This document shows, piece after piece, positions 27,491 to 38,270 of a DNA stretch of 64,000 nt. The stretch comes from Streptomyces barringtoniae. Its GTDB lineage: Bacteria; Actinomycetota; Actinomycetes; Streptomycetales; Streptomycetaceae. The notes below the pieces were generated by a model that did no database searches, was not told the DNA's origin, and worked only from the letters and a program-made list of their open reading frames with translations. Both the position numbers and the translations under genes were made by a program. Location of the stretch: NCBI RefSeq assembly GCF_020819595.1, contig NZ_JAJHNP010000004.1, forward strand, positions 248,001 to 312,000, read 5' to 3'. Numbering within the stretch: the first letter of the stretch is position 1; each line of letters opens with the position of its first letter.

Positions 27491-28348
27491 TCACTTGGTG
27501 AGCGTGCAGGCGGCCAGGGAGCCCAGCCCGGTGGGTCTGGTGGTGGTGCGGCCGATGGCGATGGCGATGCGGTCGATGGTGGAGGCGCGTTTGTCCTTGA
27601 GGGGTCCGAGGACGGCGTTGTTGACGAAGTTGGGTCCGCCTTGGCCGACGGTGGTTTGCAAACGCTTGTCGGCTTCCTGGATCTGGGTCTGCAGGAGGGC
27701 GAGGTTGCGGTCGACCTCGGCCTTGGCGGAGGCGGGGATCGAGGGCAGCTTGGAGGCGACGTCCGGACAGGTGATCGTGCCCGATCCGGTGCTCCCGCCG
27801 CTGCCGCCGGTGTTTCCTCCCGCCGTGGTGGCGGTGCCCGATTGCTGGGTCGCGGCCGTGCTCGGCGTGCCGGCACCGCCTCCCGCCGCGCCGGTGCCGC
27901 CCGCGTTCAGGGTGCAGGCGGCCAGGGAGCCCAGCCCGGTGGGTCTGGTGGTGGTGCGGCCGATGGCGATGGCGATGCGGTCGATGGTGGAGGCGCGTTT
28001 GTCCTTGAGGGGTCCGAGGACGGCGTTGTTGACGAAGTTGGGTCCGCCTTGGCCGACGGTGGTTTGCAAACGCTTGTCGGCTTCCTGGATCTGGGTCTGC
28101 AGGAGGGCGAGGTTGCGGTCGACCTCGGCCTTGGCGGAGGCGGGGATCGAGGGCAGCTTGGAGGCGACGTCCGGACAGGTGATCGTGCCGGGGCCCGCCA
28201 GTGTGCGGGCCTGCGCCGCGCCGCCGCTCTTGGCAGGGGTTCCGGCCAGGGCCGAGCCCGCGATGACCGCGCCGGACAGCACCACGGCCGCGGCGCCGCC
28301 GATGAACGCCACGCGACGCTTGTTGTACTTCGGAAGAGCCCTGGACAT
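27491..28348 (-). CDS. Exported protein built of two identical repeat domains
   Basis: A 285-residue exported protein I cannot assign to a named family. A signal sequence (RVAFIGGAAAVVLSGAVIAGSALA) precedes two copies of a 93-residue helical unit that starts TITCPDVASKLPSIP and ends GLGSLAACTL. The copies are joined by a Gly/Thr/Ala linker and identical residue for residue. Each unit has two cysteines at its ends, probably a disulfide, and a heptad-like middle (AEVDRNLALLQTQIQEADKRL). The identity extends to the DNA (278 bp), so duplication is very recent or kept by conversion. The start at ATG 28348 precedes a basic NKRR signal. Confidence 0.8.
   Translation of the reverse strand: MSRALPKYNKRRVAFIGGAAAVVLSGAVIAGSALAGTPAKSGGAAQARTLAGPGTITCPDVASKLPSIPASAKAEVDRNLALLQTQIQEADKRLQTTVGQGGPNFVNNAVLGPLKDKRASTIDRIAIAIGRTTTRPTGLGSLAACTLNAGGTGAAGGGAGTPSTAATQQSGTATTAGGNTGGSGGSTGSGTITCPDVASKLPSIPASAKAEVDRNLALLQTQIQEADKRLQTTVGQGGPNFVNNAVLGPLKDKRASTIDRIAIAIGRTTTRPTGLGSLAACTLTK
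27504..27781. repeat. Direct repeat copy A (278 bp)
   Basis: This segment of the secreted protein gene is identical, base for base by eye, to 27912-28189. It encodes the second domain of the protein. Confidence 0.9.
27912..28189. repeat. Direct repeat copy B (278 bp)
   Basis: Matches 27504-27781 exactly and encodes the first domain. The 130 bp between the copies encode the low-complexity linker and are not repeated. Confidence 0.9.
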
Positions 28349-28450
28349 GCGGATGCCTCGCTCGGGTCGTGTCGGTGTCTGGGCAACGCGGGCGCCTGCG
28401 TTCGGAGGGGAATACGAGAAAGCGGTTTCATCCGTTCACGTGGAACTTGA

Positions 28451-28488
28451 TTGACGAATCATGCAGAGCTCTGCATACTCATGCATGA
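28451..28488 (+). promoter_or_regulatory. argG promoter with tandem ARG boxes
   Basis: TTGACG (28451-28456), 17 bp and CATACT (28474-28479). The perfect palindrome ATGCAGAG/CTCTGCAT (28461-28476) fills the spacer. GCATACTCATGCATGA (28473-28488) overlaps the -10 and transcript start. Both resemble ARG boxes, so ArgR control with argC is expected. Confidence 0.8.
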
Positions 28489-28515
28489 CAGCAGGTGCAG
28501 TGTGAGGAGAAACCC

Positions 28516-31192
<2,677 letters not shown>

Positions 31193-31199
31193 CCGACGC

Positions 31200-31240
31200 A
31201 GCGAGAAGGGCCCGGACACATCGTCCGGGCCCTTCTCGCT
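31200..31240 (+). terminator. Strong hairpin after argH
   Basis: An 18-bp perfect stem: 31200-31217 (AGCGAGAAGGGCCCGGAC) pairs with 31223-31240, with a five-base loop, eight bp past the argH stop. Confidence 0.92.
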
Positions 31241-31477
31241 GTGCCGTGCGTGCGGTGAGAGAAGCTCAACGCCGACCCGGGGAACCGGCGGTGGGCCACG
31301 GACTCCGGCTCCGTCCCCCGACTGGCCGCCGACCTCGCCGGGTTCGGCGGCCCGTGCGCACCGGGCGCGGGCCAGGAGGGACGACCTGCTCGGCCGCTGC
31401 CGTGCCGGTCGGAGGCGCGTCCGCCCGCCCCTGTTCGAATTGACACCGGGCTGCGGGGGCCTCGTACTGAATCAGGA
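31241..31477. other. Gene-free stretch between argH terminator and peptidase promoter
   Basis: No frame here has a credible start, ribosome site or family match. The sequence is ordinary GC-rich intergenic DNA and might include decayed coding sequence. Confidence 0.4.
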
Positions 31478-31499
31478 GACGCTTTTGGTCAAAAGCGTC
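31478..31499. promoter_or_regulatory. Perfect 22-bp palindrome upstream of the metallopeptidase gene
   Basis: GACGCTTTTG (31478-31487) and its complement CAAAAGCGTC (31490-31499) flank a GT centre. It lies 51 bp before the ATG, where an operator would sit. It is A+T rich for this genome. No regulator gene is adjacent. Confidence 0.6.
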
Positions 31500-31549
31500 C
31501 CTTTGGTGCACTCCACCTCCCCCCCACTTCATCCCCCCATGGAGCCGCC

Positions 31550-32986
31550 ATGACGGTGCAGCCACAGCAAGCGACAATGCCGATGGTCCTGGTGTTCGAG
31601 GACGACCCCGGCGGAGACCCCCTGCACATCAACATGCCCGTACCACATCCCGTCCCCCATCTGGACATCCAGCCCTTCCCGACGGCCATCGCGGAAACCG
31701 CGCCGCAGCCGGACAGCGCCGGGCCCGGCACCGAGGCATTCCGCTACTGGGTGGCGGCCGACTCGCTCAGCCGGGCCAGCCAGACCTGGGGGCCGCTGGT
31801 TCCGACCGGAACGAAGTGGCATCCGCAGGTCGGACGCGCCCTCACGGCGCACCTCAACGCAGGGGACGACCTGAACGCCTTCTACGACCGCAAAGGCCTG
31901 TGGTTCTTCCGCAGCACGGTGGCAGGCGTCAACGTCGCGGCGTGCGAGAGCAACGAGGTCGTCCTGCACGAGACGGGGCACGGGGTCCTCGACGCCCTGC
32001 GCCCCCAGCTGTTCAACATGGCGAGCGCGGAGACGGCCGCCCTGCACGAAGCATTCGGTGACATCAGTGCGCTGCTGGGCTCACTCCAGCTGGAGTCGCT
32101 GCGGACCGCGGTACTGGCCGAGACACAGGGCGACCTGGAACTGTCCTCGCGGGTGTCCAGGATGGCCGAGCAGCTGGGCTGGGCGATCCGCCAGGGCCAC
32201 CCGAACGCGGTGGACCCGGACTGCCTGCGCAACATGGCGAACAGCTTCTTCTACCGCGACCCGGTGCTGCTGTCGCCGAACGAGCCCGCGAACAGGCTCT
32301 CCAGCGAGCCGCACTCGTTCTCCCGCGTGTTCAGCGGCGCGTTCCTCAAGATCGTCGCCGGGATCTTCCGGCAGCAGGACCTGCAGGACCAGGCCGGTCT
32401 GGGCAGGGCGGCCGAGATCGCGGGACAGCTGCTGGTGGACGCGGTCGTGGCCGCGCCCGTGGTGTCCGCCTACTACGCGCAGGTCGCGGGTCACATGATC
32501 GCCGCTGACCATCGCCGGAACGGCGGCATGTACGGCCAGTCCCTGCGCTCGGCGTTCATCCGGCACGGCATTCTCTCCCTTGAGTCCGCCGCGTCCATCA
32601 CCGAGCCGGAGGTGGCACGCCGAGGCGCCGGAATCGCCGAGGCGACGCCGGGCGGTGGTGACGACGAAGGCCTCACGCCCGTCACGATCCACGGGGCGAC
32701 GTACGGCGTCACCCAGCCGCTCACCCTCTCCGCCCCGGCGCAGGAGCGACGCTTCGGAATCGCGGGCTCCGACCCCGCCGGCGGCTCGGTGCGGCCCTCC
32801 GACCCCGAGCGCGTCGCGACGTCGTACCTCGAGGACCTCTTCCGCCGCGGCCGGATCCACGTGCCCGAAGAGCACCGCTCCGCCACGTCGTTCGCCGACG
32901 ACAGCCCCTCCCGGCTCAAGACGCACGAGATCACACGGAGCACGACCGGCGAGGGCCTGGCCCTGGTCCGGCGGTGCTTCGACTGA
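31550..32986 (+). CDS. HExxH zinc metallopeptidase-like protein without signal peptide
   Basis: A 478-residue protein with the gluzincin motif HETGH at residues 140-144 (VVLHETGHGVLDAL) and a downstream LHEAFGDISALL, whose Glu 167 is the likely third zinc ligand, as in thermolysin-like M4 peptidases. The spacing, 22 residues from HETGH to Glu, is near the family's 19-20. No signal peptide, propeptide or transmembrane helix is seen, unlike secreted M4 enzymes. The N-terminus has a Pro/His-rich patch (HINMPVPHPVPHLD). The last 120 residues are unlike known domains to me. The gene stands alone with a 22-bp palindrome upstream. Substrate and export route are unknown. Confidence 0.75.
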   Translation: MTVQPQQATMPMVLVFEDDPGGDPLHINMPVPHPVPHLDIQPFPTAIAETAPQPDSAGPGTEAFRYWVAADSLSRASQTWGPLVPTGTKWHPQVGRALTAHLNAGDDLNAFYDRKGLWFFRSTVAGVNVAACESNEVVLHETGHGVLDALRPQLFNMASAETAALHEAFGDISALLGSLQLESLRTAVLAETQGDLELSSRVSRMAEQLGWAIRQGHPNAVDPDCLRNMANSFFYRDPVLLSPNEPANRLSSEPHSFSRVFSGAFLKIVAGIFRQQDLQDQAGLGRAAEIAGQLLVDAVVAAPVVSAYYAQVAGHMIAADHRRNGGMYGQSLRSAFIRHGILSLESAASITEPEVARRGAGIAEATPGGGDDEGLTPVTIHGATYGVTQPLTLSAPAQERRFGIAGSDPAGGSVRPSDPERVATSYLEDLFRRGRIHVPEEHRSATSFADDSPSRLKTHEITRSTTGEGLALVRRCFD

Positions 32987-33041
32987 GAACCCGCCCTGAG
33001 GTCTCGGTCTGAGGTCTCAGTTCGACAGCTCGGTCTCCGGT

Positions 33042-33797
33042 TCATTGGAAAAAGCGCAGACGACGGACGGTGAGCCGTCCGTCGTCCTCGCGCTTGACCA
33101 CGTGCGTCGTTCCGGGTGTCGGCTCCTCGCCCTCGAAGACCGCCTCGCCGCGGGCCAGCAGGTCGCTGACGAACTTCTCGGCGTCCGCCATTTCCTCCAC
33201 CCCTCCTTGCACCTCCACCGTGAAACCGGCGCGCTCCAGCACTTCGGTGCCCCGCGTGGTCGCCATGGCGACCACGAACCGCTGGGAGACGACCTGCACG
33301 GGAACGGCCTCGGTCTCGTTCATGGCCGCGGTCAACGCGGACCGGCCCTGGCCGTCCGGCAACTCGATCCGCGCCCGGAACACGGGACGGTTCTCCATCG
33401 CGGCCCGGGTGAACACCGGGTGGGGCGCGGTACGCATCCCCGCCTCCCGTGCGAACGCGCGCTCCCGGGCGTTCTCGCCCACGAAGACACAGTCGTCGGC
33501 TGTCGCTCCGCCCGTGCTCGCGACCGCCCGGTCGAAGATCCCGCGACTGTCCTTCGCACCCCAGTGCACAAGGGCCTCGTCCGTGAAACGACCGGGGAAC
33601 GCCTCCGCCAGCGCGTCTGCTGCCCGTGCTGCGGCACCGTCGCCCGACCCGGGGTCGGAGATGATGCCCTTGCGTACCTCGCGCAGGGCGTCGAGCACGG
33701 CGATGACACGCGGCAGGGCCTCCAGTCTCAGCGAGCCGTCGGGGTCCACATGGGGATCCGCAAGGGTCTCGCCGATGTCGAAGAAGATCACAGACAT
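33042..33797 (-). CDS. HAD-like hydrolase with extra C-terminal domain
   Basis: A 251-residue protein. Residues 1-125 form a HAD phosphatase fold: motif I is SVIFFDIGETL, with Asp 7 as nucleophile in the D-x-G-x-T/L form, motif II is GIISDPGSG, and VFVGENARERAFAREAG resembles motif IV. The second acidic residue of classical DxDxT is absent, so it may be catalytically weak. Residues 150-251 (VPVQVVSQRFVVAMATTRG, then GTTHVVKREDDGRLTVRRLRFF) are an alpha/beta extension that I do not recognise. It faces the AKR gene on the other strand. Confidence 0.72.
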   Translation of the reverse strand: MSVIFFDIGETLADPHVDPDGSLRLEALPRVIAVLDALREVRKGIISDPGSGDGAAARAADALAEAFPGRFTDEALVHWGAKDSRGIFDRAVASTGGATADDCVFVGENARERAFAREAGMRTAPHPVFTRAAMENRPVFRARIELPDGQGRSALTAAMNETEAVPVQVVSQRFVVAMATTRGTEVLERAGFTVEVQGGVEEMADAEKFVSDLLARGEAVFEGEEPTPGTTHVVKREDDGRLTVRRLRFFQ

Positions 33798-33973
33798 GGT
33801 GAGTGCCTCCCCCTGGGAGACGCTTTCGAGTCGGACCGCGAGGGTGAAATCGCCGTGGGCGTGACAGGCGACGACGGCTCCCGGCGCGGGCTGAACCGCG
33901 CAGGGCTGGGTAGATTGGTGCGAGATCCTCTCCTGATGGGAGATCCGCTACGCCGATCGTGCAGGGAGCCCCC

Positions 33974-34945
33974 ATGCCGTTCAGCCGCCTGGCCACCGCG
34001 ACCACGCCCACCGCGCACATCGGACTCGGCCTCGCCGCCGTCGGCCGCCCCGGCTACATCAACCTCGGCCGCGAAGAAGACCTCGGAGAGAACCGCAGCG
34101 CGGATGCACTGCGCACCCGCACCCACGAACTCCTCGACGCCGCCTACGCCCAGGGTGTGCGCTACTTCGACGTGGCCCGCTCCTACGGCCGTTCGGAGGA
34201 GTTCCTCGCCGACTGGCTGAACGCCCGCCCCGACATCGACGACGTGGTCGTCGGCAGCAAGTGGGGCTACACCTACACCGCCGGCTGGTCCGCCGACGCC
34301 GAACAGCACGAGGTCAAGGACCACAGCCTCGCCGCGTACGAGCGGCAGCGCGCCGAGACCGACGCCGTGCTCGGCGACCGGCTCGACCTCTACCAGATCC
34401 ACTCGGTCACCCCGGACAGCCCGGCCCTCACCGACAAGGACCTCCACGCCCGGCTCGCCGAGGCCGCCGCTCAGGGTCTGACCATCGGCTTCTCCACCAG
34501 CGGCCCCGCCCAGGCCGACACGATCCGCGCGGCCCTCCAGCTGACCGCCGACGGCGAGCCGCTCTTCCGTACCGTCCAGTCGACGTACAACGTGCTCGAG
34601 ACCTCGGCGGCGGCCGCGCTCGCCGAGGCGCACGACGCCGGGCTCACCGTGATCGTCAAGGAGGGCATGGCCAACGGCCGACTGGCCGCGCCGCACGCCC
34701 CGGAGATGCTCAGGACGGTCGCCGGGGACACCGGCCTCGGCTGTGACGCGGTGGCCCTCGCCTGGATCCTGCGCCAGCCGTGGGCCGGTGTCGTGCTCTC
34801 CGGCGCCGCGACGGTCACCCAGCTCGTCTCCAACCTCCACGCTCCCGCCGTCGACCTGGACGCGGACCAGCTGACCCGACTCGCCACGCTCGCCGAGGAC
34901 CCGCGGGCCTACTGGGAGCGGCGCGGACAGCTGCCCTGGCACTGA
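33974..34945 (+). CDS. Aldo/keto reductase
   Basis: A 323-residue TIM-barrel NADPH-dependent oxidoreductase. It starts IGLGLAAVGRPGYINLG and contains GVRYFDVARSYGRSEEFLADWL, with the catalytic Asp and Tyr, and VVVGSKWGY (the Lys). The substrate His is in DLYQIHSV. The cofactor end is VVLSGAATVTQLVSNLHA. All four catalytic residues (D, Y, K, H) are visible. The ATG 33974 follows GGGAG. Substrate is unknown. It lies upstream of the TetR gene in the same orientation, but their close spacing is interrupted by the TetR operator, so they are probably separate units. Confidence 0.87.
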   Translation: MPFSRLATATTPTAHIGLGLAAVGRPGYINLGREEDLGENRSADALRTRTHELLDAAYAQGVRYFDVARSYGRSEEFLADWLNARPDIDDVVVGSKWGYTYTAGWSADAEQHEVKDHSLAAYERQRAETDAVLGDRLDLYQIHSVTPDSPALTDKDLHARLAEAAAQGLTIGFSTSGPAQADTIRAALQLTADGEPLFRTVQSTYNVLETSAAAALAEAHDAGLTVIVKEGMANGRLAAPHAPEMLRTVAGDTGLGCDAVALAWILRQPWAGVVLSGAATVTQLVSNLHAPAVDLDADQLTRLATLAEDPRAYWERRGQLPWH

Positions 34946-34990
34946 CCTCACGTGCCCCGAGCAGCGATTATGAGTCATGCATGCCCAGTG

Positions 34991-35030
34991 TGAGACATAG
35001 ATGTCTCATATGGGCTACCCTTGTCTCATG
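34991..35030 (+). promoter_or_regulatory. TetR operator and leaderless promoter
   Basis: Perfect palindrome TGAGACAT (34991-34998), AG, ATGTCTCA (35001-35008), with another half-site TTGTCTCATG at 35021-35030 over the start codon. The -10 box TACCCT (35016-35021) is six bases from ATG 35028, so the transcript is leaderless. The layout predicts autorepression by the TetR protein. Confidence 0.75.
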
Positions 35031-35576
35031 GCTCTCGATCGTGACCAGGTGCTGCGCAGCGCGGCCGCCCTGCTGACCCGTAAATCCACCGCGACCATGG
35101 ACGAGGTCGCCAAGGCCGCCGGGATCAGCCGGGCGACACTGCACCGCCACTTCGCCGGGCGCGACGCTCTCGTACGGGCGCTGGAGGCGCTCGGCATCGA
35201 GGAGTGCGAGGCGGCGCTGGATGCGGCGCGCATGGACGAGGGCCCGGCGAGCGAGGCCGTCCACCGACTGGTCCGCGCCATCGAACCCTCGGCCGGACTG
35301 CTCGCCTTCCTCTACACCGAGAACCAGCTGTTCGAGGGCGAGGGGCAGAACCAGGGCTGGGCTCGCATCGACGAGCGCCTGACGGCCCTGTTCCGGCGCG
35401 GTCAGGAGAGCGGCGAGTTCCGCATCGACCTCACCCCCGCCTGGCTCACCGAGGCGCTGTACGGCCTGCTGGCCTCCGGCGCCTGGGCGGTGGCGGAGGG
35501 CCGGGTGGCCACGAAGGACTTCACCTACATGATCGTCGAGCTGCTGCTCGGCGGCGTACGACGTACGAACGCGTAA
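35028..35576 (+). CDS. TetR-family repressor
   Basis: A 182-residue TetR regulator. Its HTH is at residues 10-55 (VLRSAAALLTRKSTATMDEVAKAAGISRATLHRHFAGRDALVRAL). The C-terminal ligand/dimer domain is helical (LLAFLYTENQLF, AWLTEALYGLLASGAWAVAEG). ATG 35028 is chosen because a leaderless promoter ends at it. The MFS gene follows 22 bp downstream, so this is a classic regulator-efflux pair. The drug or metabolite sensed is unknown. Confidence 0.92.
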   Translation: MALDRDQVLRSAAALLTRKSTATMDEVAKAAGISRATLHRHFAGRDALVRALEALGIEECEAALDAARMDEGPASEAVHRLVRAIEPSAGLLAFLYTENQLFEGEGQNQGWARIDERLTALFRRGQESGEFRIDLTPAWLTEALYGLLASGAWAVAEGRVATKDFTYMIVELLLGGVRRTNA

Positions 35577-35598
35577 GAAGAGTAAGAAGAGAGGAATC

Positions 35599-37122
35599 AT
35601 GACCAGCACCCTGCGGCCGGCCGCTACGACGGAGGCGGTGACGCGCCCGGGCCGCTGGCTCGCGCTCTCCGTCCTCGTCCTGGCCGTGCTGCTGGTGGCC
35701 GTCGACGCCACCGTCCTCGGCCTGGCGACCCCCTACATCAGCGAAGACCTCAACCCCTCGGGCACCCAGCTCCTGTGGATCGGCGACGTCTACTCCTTCG
35801 TCATCGCCGGTCTGCTGGTCTCCATGGGCAGCCTCGGCGACCGCATCGGCCGCAAGCGGATCCTGCTCGGCGGCGCCACGGCGTTCGGCGCGATATCGGT
35901 GCTCAACGCCTATGCCACGACACCGGAGTTGATGATCCTGGCGCGGGCGCTGCTCGGTGTGGCGGGCGCGACCCTGATGCCCGCCACCCTCGCCCTGATC
36001 CGCAACCTCTTCCACGACCCGCGCGAGCGCAGCCTGGCCGTGGGCATCTGGGGCGCGACCGCCTCCGCCGGCACGGCAGTCGGCCCGATCACCGGCGGTT
36101 TCCTCCTCGAACACTTCTGGTGGGGCTCGGTCTTCCTGATCAACCTGCCGGTGATGGCGGTCCTGGTCCTGGTCGGCATCCGCACCCTGCCCGAGTCGCG
36201 CAACCCGAACCCCGGCCCCTGGGACCTGATCAGCGTCGTCCTGTCGCTGGTCGGCGTGATCGCCGTGGTGTACGCGGTCAAGGAGGCCGCCACGCACGGG
36301 TTCACCCGGTCGGTGCTGGCCACGGCACTGCTCGGCGCGACGGCCCTCTGCGGCTTCGTCCACCGTCAGCTCACCATGCCGGCCCCGCTGCTCGACATGC
36401 GGCTGTTCCGGCGGCGCGGCTTCAGCGGGGCGGTCCTCGCCGACCTGCTGACCGTGCTCGGCATGTCCGGCCTGGTGTTCTTCCTCTCCCAGTACCTGCA
36501 ACTCGTCCAGGGCAGGCGCCCGTTCGAGGCGGGCCTGGCCGAACTGCCCGCCGCGGTCGGCGCGGTGGCGGCCGGCCTGGTCGCGGGCCGCGCGGCCCGC
36601 CGCCTCTCGGTCCGCGCCGTGGTCTCGGGCGGCCTCGCGGCGGTCGGCCTGGCCCTGGCCGTGCTGACGGCACTCGGCCGGTCCACCGGCTACCCCGTCC
36701 TCGGTGCCGCGCTGCTGGTCGTGGGGATCGGCGCGGGCTTCTCCTTCACGGTCACCGCCGACGTGATCCTCTCCAGCGTGCCCAAGGAACAGGCGGGCGC
36801 CGCCTCGGCCGTGTCCGAGACGGCGTACGAACTGGGCGCGGCCCTGGGCATAGCCCTGCTCGGCTCCATCGTCACGGGCACCTACCGCGACTTCACCGCC
36901 CCGGCCGGCACCCCGGCACAGGCACACGAATCACTGGGCGCGGCTGTGGAGGCGGCAACAAGAATGCCCCCGCACAAGGCGGAGGCACTCCTGAACGCGT
37001 CCCGCGACTCCTTCGTCCACGGCCTGCACCTGGCGTCGGGCGCGGGGGCGGCAGTCCTGCTGGCAGCGGCGGTGGTGGCGTGGTTCTTGCTGAAGGGCCA
37101 GAAACTGGAAAGTGCGGGGTGA
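35599..37122 (+). CDS. MFS drug-resistance transporter, 14 TM (DHA2 family)
   Basis: A 507-residue proton-coupled exporter with about 14 hydrophobic helices. Recognisable parts are motif D1 (LAVLLVAVDATVLGLA), motif A in GSLGDRIGRKRILLGG, motif C in GPITGGFLL and the QacA/SmvA-like middle (RRRGFSGAVLADLL). The N-terminal 20 residues are cytoplasmic. ATG 35599 is preceded by AGAGAGGAA. It lies 22 bp after the TetR gene and is very likely repressed by it. A cationic drug or antiseptic is the typical substrate class, not proven here. Confidence 0.93.
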   Translation: MTSTLRPAATTEAVTRPGRWLALSVLVLAVLLVAVDATVLGLATPYISEDLNPSGTQLLWIGDVYSFVIAGLLVSMGSLGDRIGRKRILLGGATAFGAISVLNAYATTPELMILARALLGVAGATLMPATLALIRNLFHDPRERSLAVGIWGATASAGTAVGPITGGFLLEHFWWGSVFLINLPVMAVLVLVGIRTLPESRNPNPGPWDLISVVLSLVGVIAVVYAVKEAATHGFTRSVLATALLGATALCGFVHRQLTMPAPLLDMRLFRRRGFSGAVLADLLTVLGMSGLVFFLSQYLQLVQGRRPFEAGLAELPAAVGAVAAGLVAGRAARRLSVRAVVSGGLAAVGLALAVLTALGRSTGYPVLGAALLVVGIGAGFSFTVTADVILSSVPKEQAGAASAVSETAYELGAALGIALLGSIVTGTYRDFTAPAGTPAQAHESLGAAVEAATRMPPHKAEALLNASRDSFVHGLHLASGAGAAVLLAAAVVAWFLLKGQKLESAG

Positions 37123-37133
37123 GGAAAGCCCCC

Positions 37134-37213
37134 CGAAGGGGCGCGGGGCCGTATCGATGTGCCGCTCCGCCGCGTGGGTGCGAGCAACCACGACGGAACG
37201 GCACCCGCAAGAG
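37134..37213 (+). repeat. Streptomyces intergenic REP-like element, copy 1
   Basis: The stretch starting CCCCGAAGGGGCGCGGGGCC, with GTATCGATGTGCCGCTCCGC and ACCACGACGG, matches the element seen reversed at 55968-56036. Similar sequences recur between genes in many Streptomyces chromosomes, from memory. It sits between two convergent stops and may act as a two-way terminator. Confidence 0.7.
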
Positions 37214-37234
37214 GTCCCGCGCCCCGTACGGCGA

Positions 37235-37957
37235 CTAGGCGGCCTTCGCCTTCGTGGCATACATGTCCACGTACTCCTGCCCGGACAGCCGCATGACCTC
37301 GGCCATCACGGAGTCGGTCACGGCCCGCAGCACATACCGGTCCCGGTCCATCCCCTCGTACCGGGAGAACTCCATCGCCTCGCCGAAGCGAACCGTCACC
37401 TTGCCGGGCCGCGGAATCCCGGCCCCACCCGGCTGCAGCTTGTCGGTGCCGATCATGGCGAACGGAACCACGGGCGCGCCGGTCATCAGCGTCAGCCGCG
37501 CGATACCGGTGCGCCCCCGGTACAGCCGGCCGTCGGGCGACCGCGTGCCCTCGGGGTAGATGCCGAAGACCTTCCCCTCCTCCAGGATCCGCCGCCCGGT
37601 CATCAGCGCGGCCACGCCGCCGCTCGCGCCGTCCCGGTCCACCGGGATCATGCCGACGCCGGTGAAGAACCACGCCATCAGCCGGCCCTTGACGCCCTTG
37701 CCGGTGACGTACTCGTCCTTGCCGATGAAGAACACCTGCCGCTTGGTGACGATCGGCAGCACGATCGAGTCGATGAAGGTGAGGTGGTTGCCCGCCAGGA
37801 TGACCGGCCCGTCGCCGGGGATGTGCTCCACGCCTTCCACCTGTGGGCGGAACATCAGGCGCATGATCGGTCCGAGCACTGCCTTGATGAGCGCGAAGCG
37901 GGACAACGGGTCCTCCGATGTCGAGGGGTCGATATGAGTCTGTGCAGGTGAGGACAT
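37235..37957 (-). CDS. 1-acylglycerol-3-phosphate acyltransferase (PlsC-like)
   Basis: A 240-residue acyltransferase that esterifies lysophosphatidate or a related acceptor in phospholipid synthesis. The NHLTFIDSIV motif holds the catalytic H-x4-D, YPEGTRSPDGRL is the G-x-R glycerol-phosphate motif, and VVPFAMIGTDK is motif IV. There is a single hydrophobic segment near residues 28-37 (RFALIKAVLGPIM), so it is probably a peripheral membrane enzyme. The start at 37957 is set by the MSSPAQT end. A gap of 313 bp separates it from the divergent phosphodiesterase gene. Confidence 0.93.
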   Translation of the reverse strand: MSSPAQTHIDPSTSEDPLSRFALIKAVLGPIMRLMFRPQVEGVEHIPGDGPVILAGNHLTFIDSIVLPIVTKRQVFFIGKDEYVTGKGVKGRLMAWFFTGVGMIPVDRDGASGGVAALMTGRRILEEGKVFGIYPEGTRSPDGRLYRGRTGIARLTLMTGAPVVPFAMIGTDKLQPGGAGIPRPGKVTVRFGEAMEFSRYEGMDRDRYVLRAVTDSVMAEVMRLSGQEYVDMYATKAKAA

Positions 37958-38270
37958 TACTCGCGGCCCCGGGCCGGGCGCACATCGGGTACGGCCGGTT
38001 CACCGAGGTCTTACTAATTGTTGACACGGGTTTACCTGCGGTGACGTCTCGGGGGCCCGCCGTAACACCGCTGCGACGATGTGACGGAGATCGCGCGACA
38101 CCCTCACCCACTCGGCTGCCCGGGCCGGCCGTCGGTGCGACGGACCGTCAGCACCCGCCGCAGACAGGACATGCGGCGTCACCCGGGTGTTCCTGAGAGG
38201 GACTCCCTTCGGTCATGTGTACGCCCCTACGATCGGCCCGGACCCAAGAGCGGACGGCAGGAGGGCGCTG
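37958..38270. other. Divergent promoter region between plsC-like gene and phosphodiesterase gene
   Basis: This 313-bp gap holds no coding frame I can support. TTGACA (38021-38026) is a possible plus-strand -35. GTTCACC (37998-38004) and GTCACCC (38168-38174) look like fragments of PHO-type GTTCACC repeats. Spacing is poor, so regulation by PhoP is a guess. Confidence 0.4.

Noticed and set aside
27504..28189. Insertion-sequence ends
   Set aside because: The 278-bp repeat is coding for a duplicated domain, with no transposase or terminal inverted repeats.
38170..38270. PHO boxes before the phosphodiesterase gene
   Set aside because: GTTCACC fragments exist but without the required 11-bp tandem spacing.
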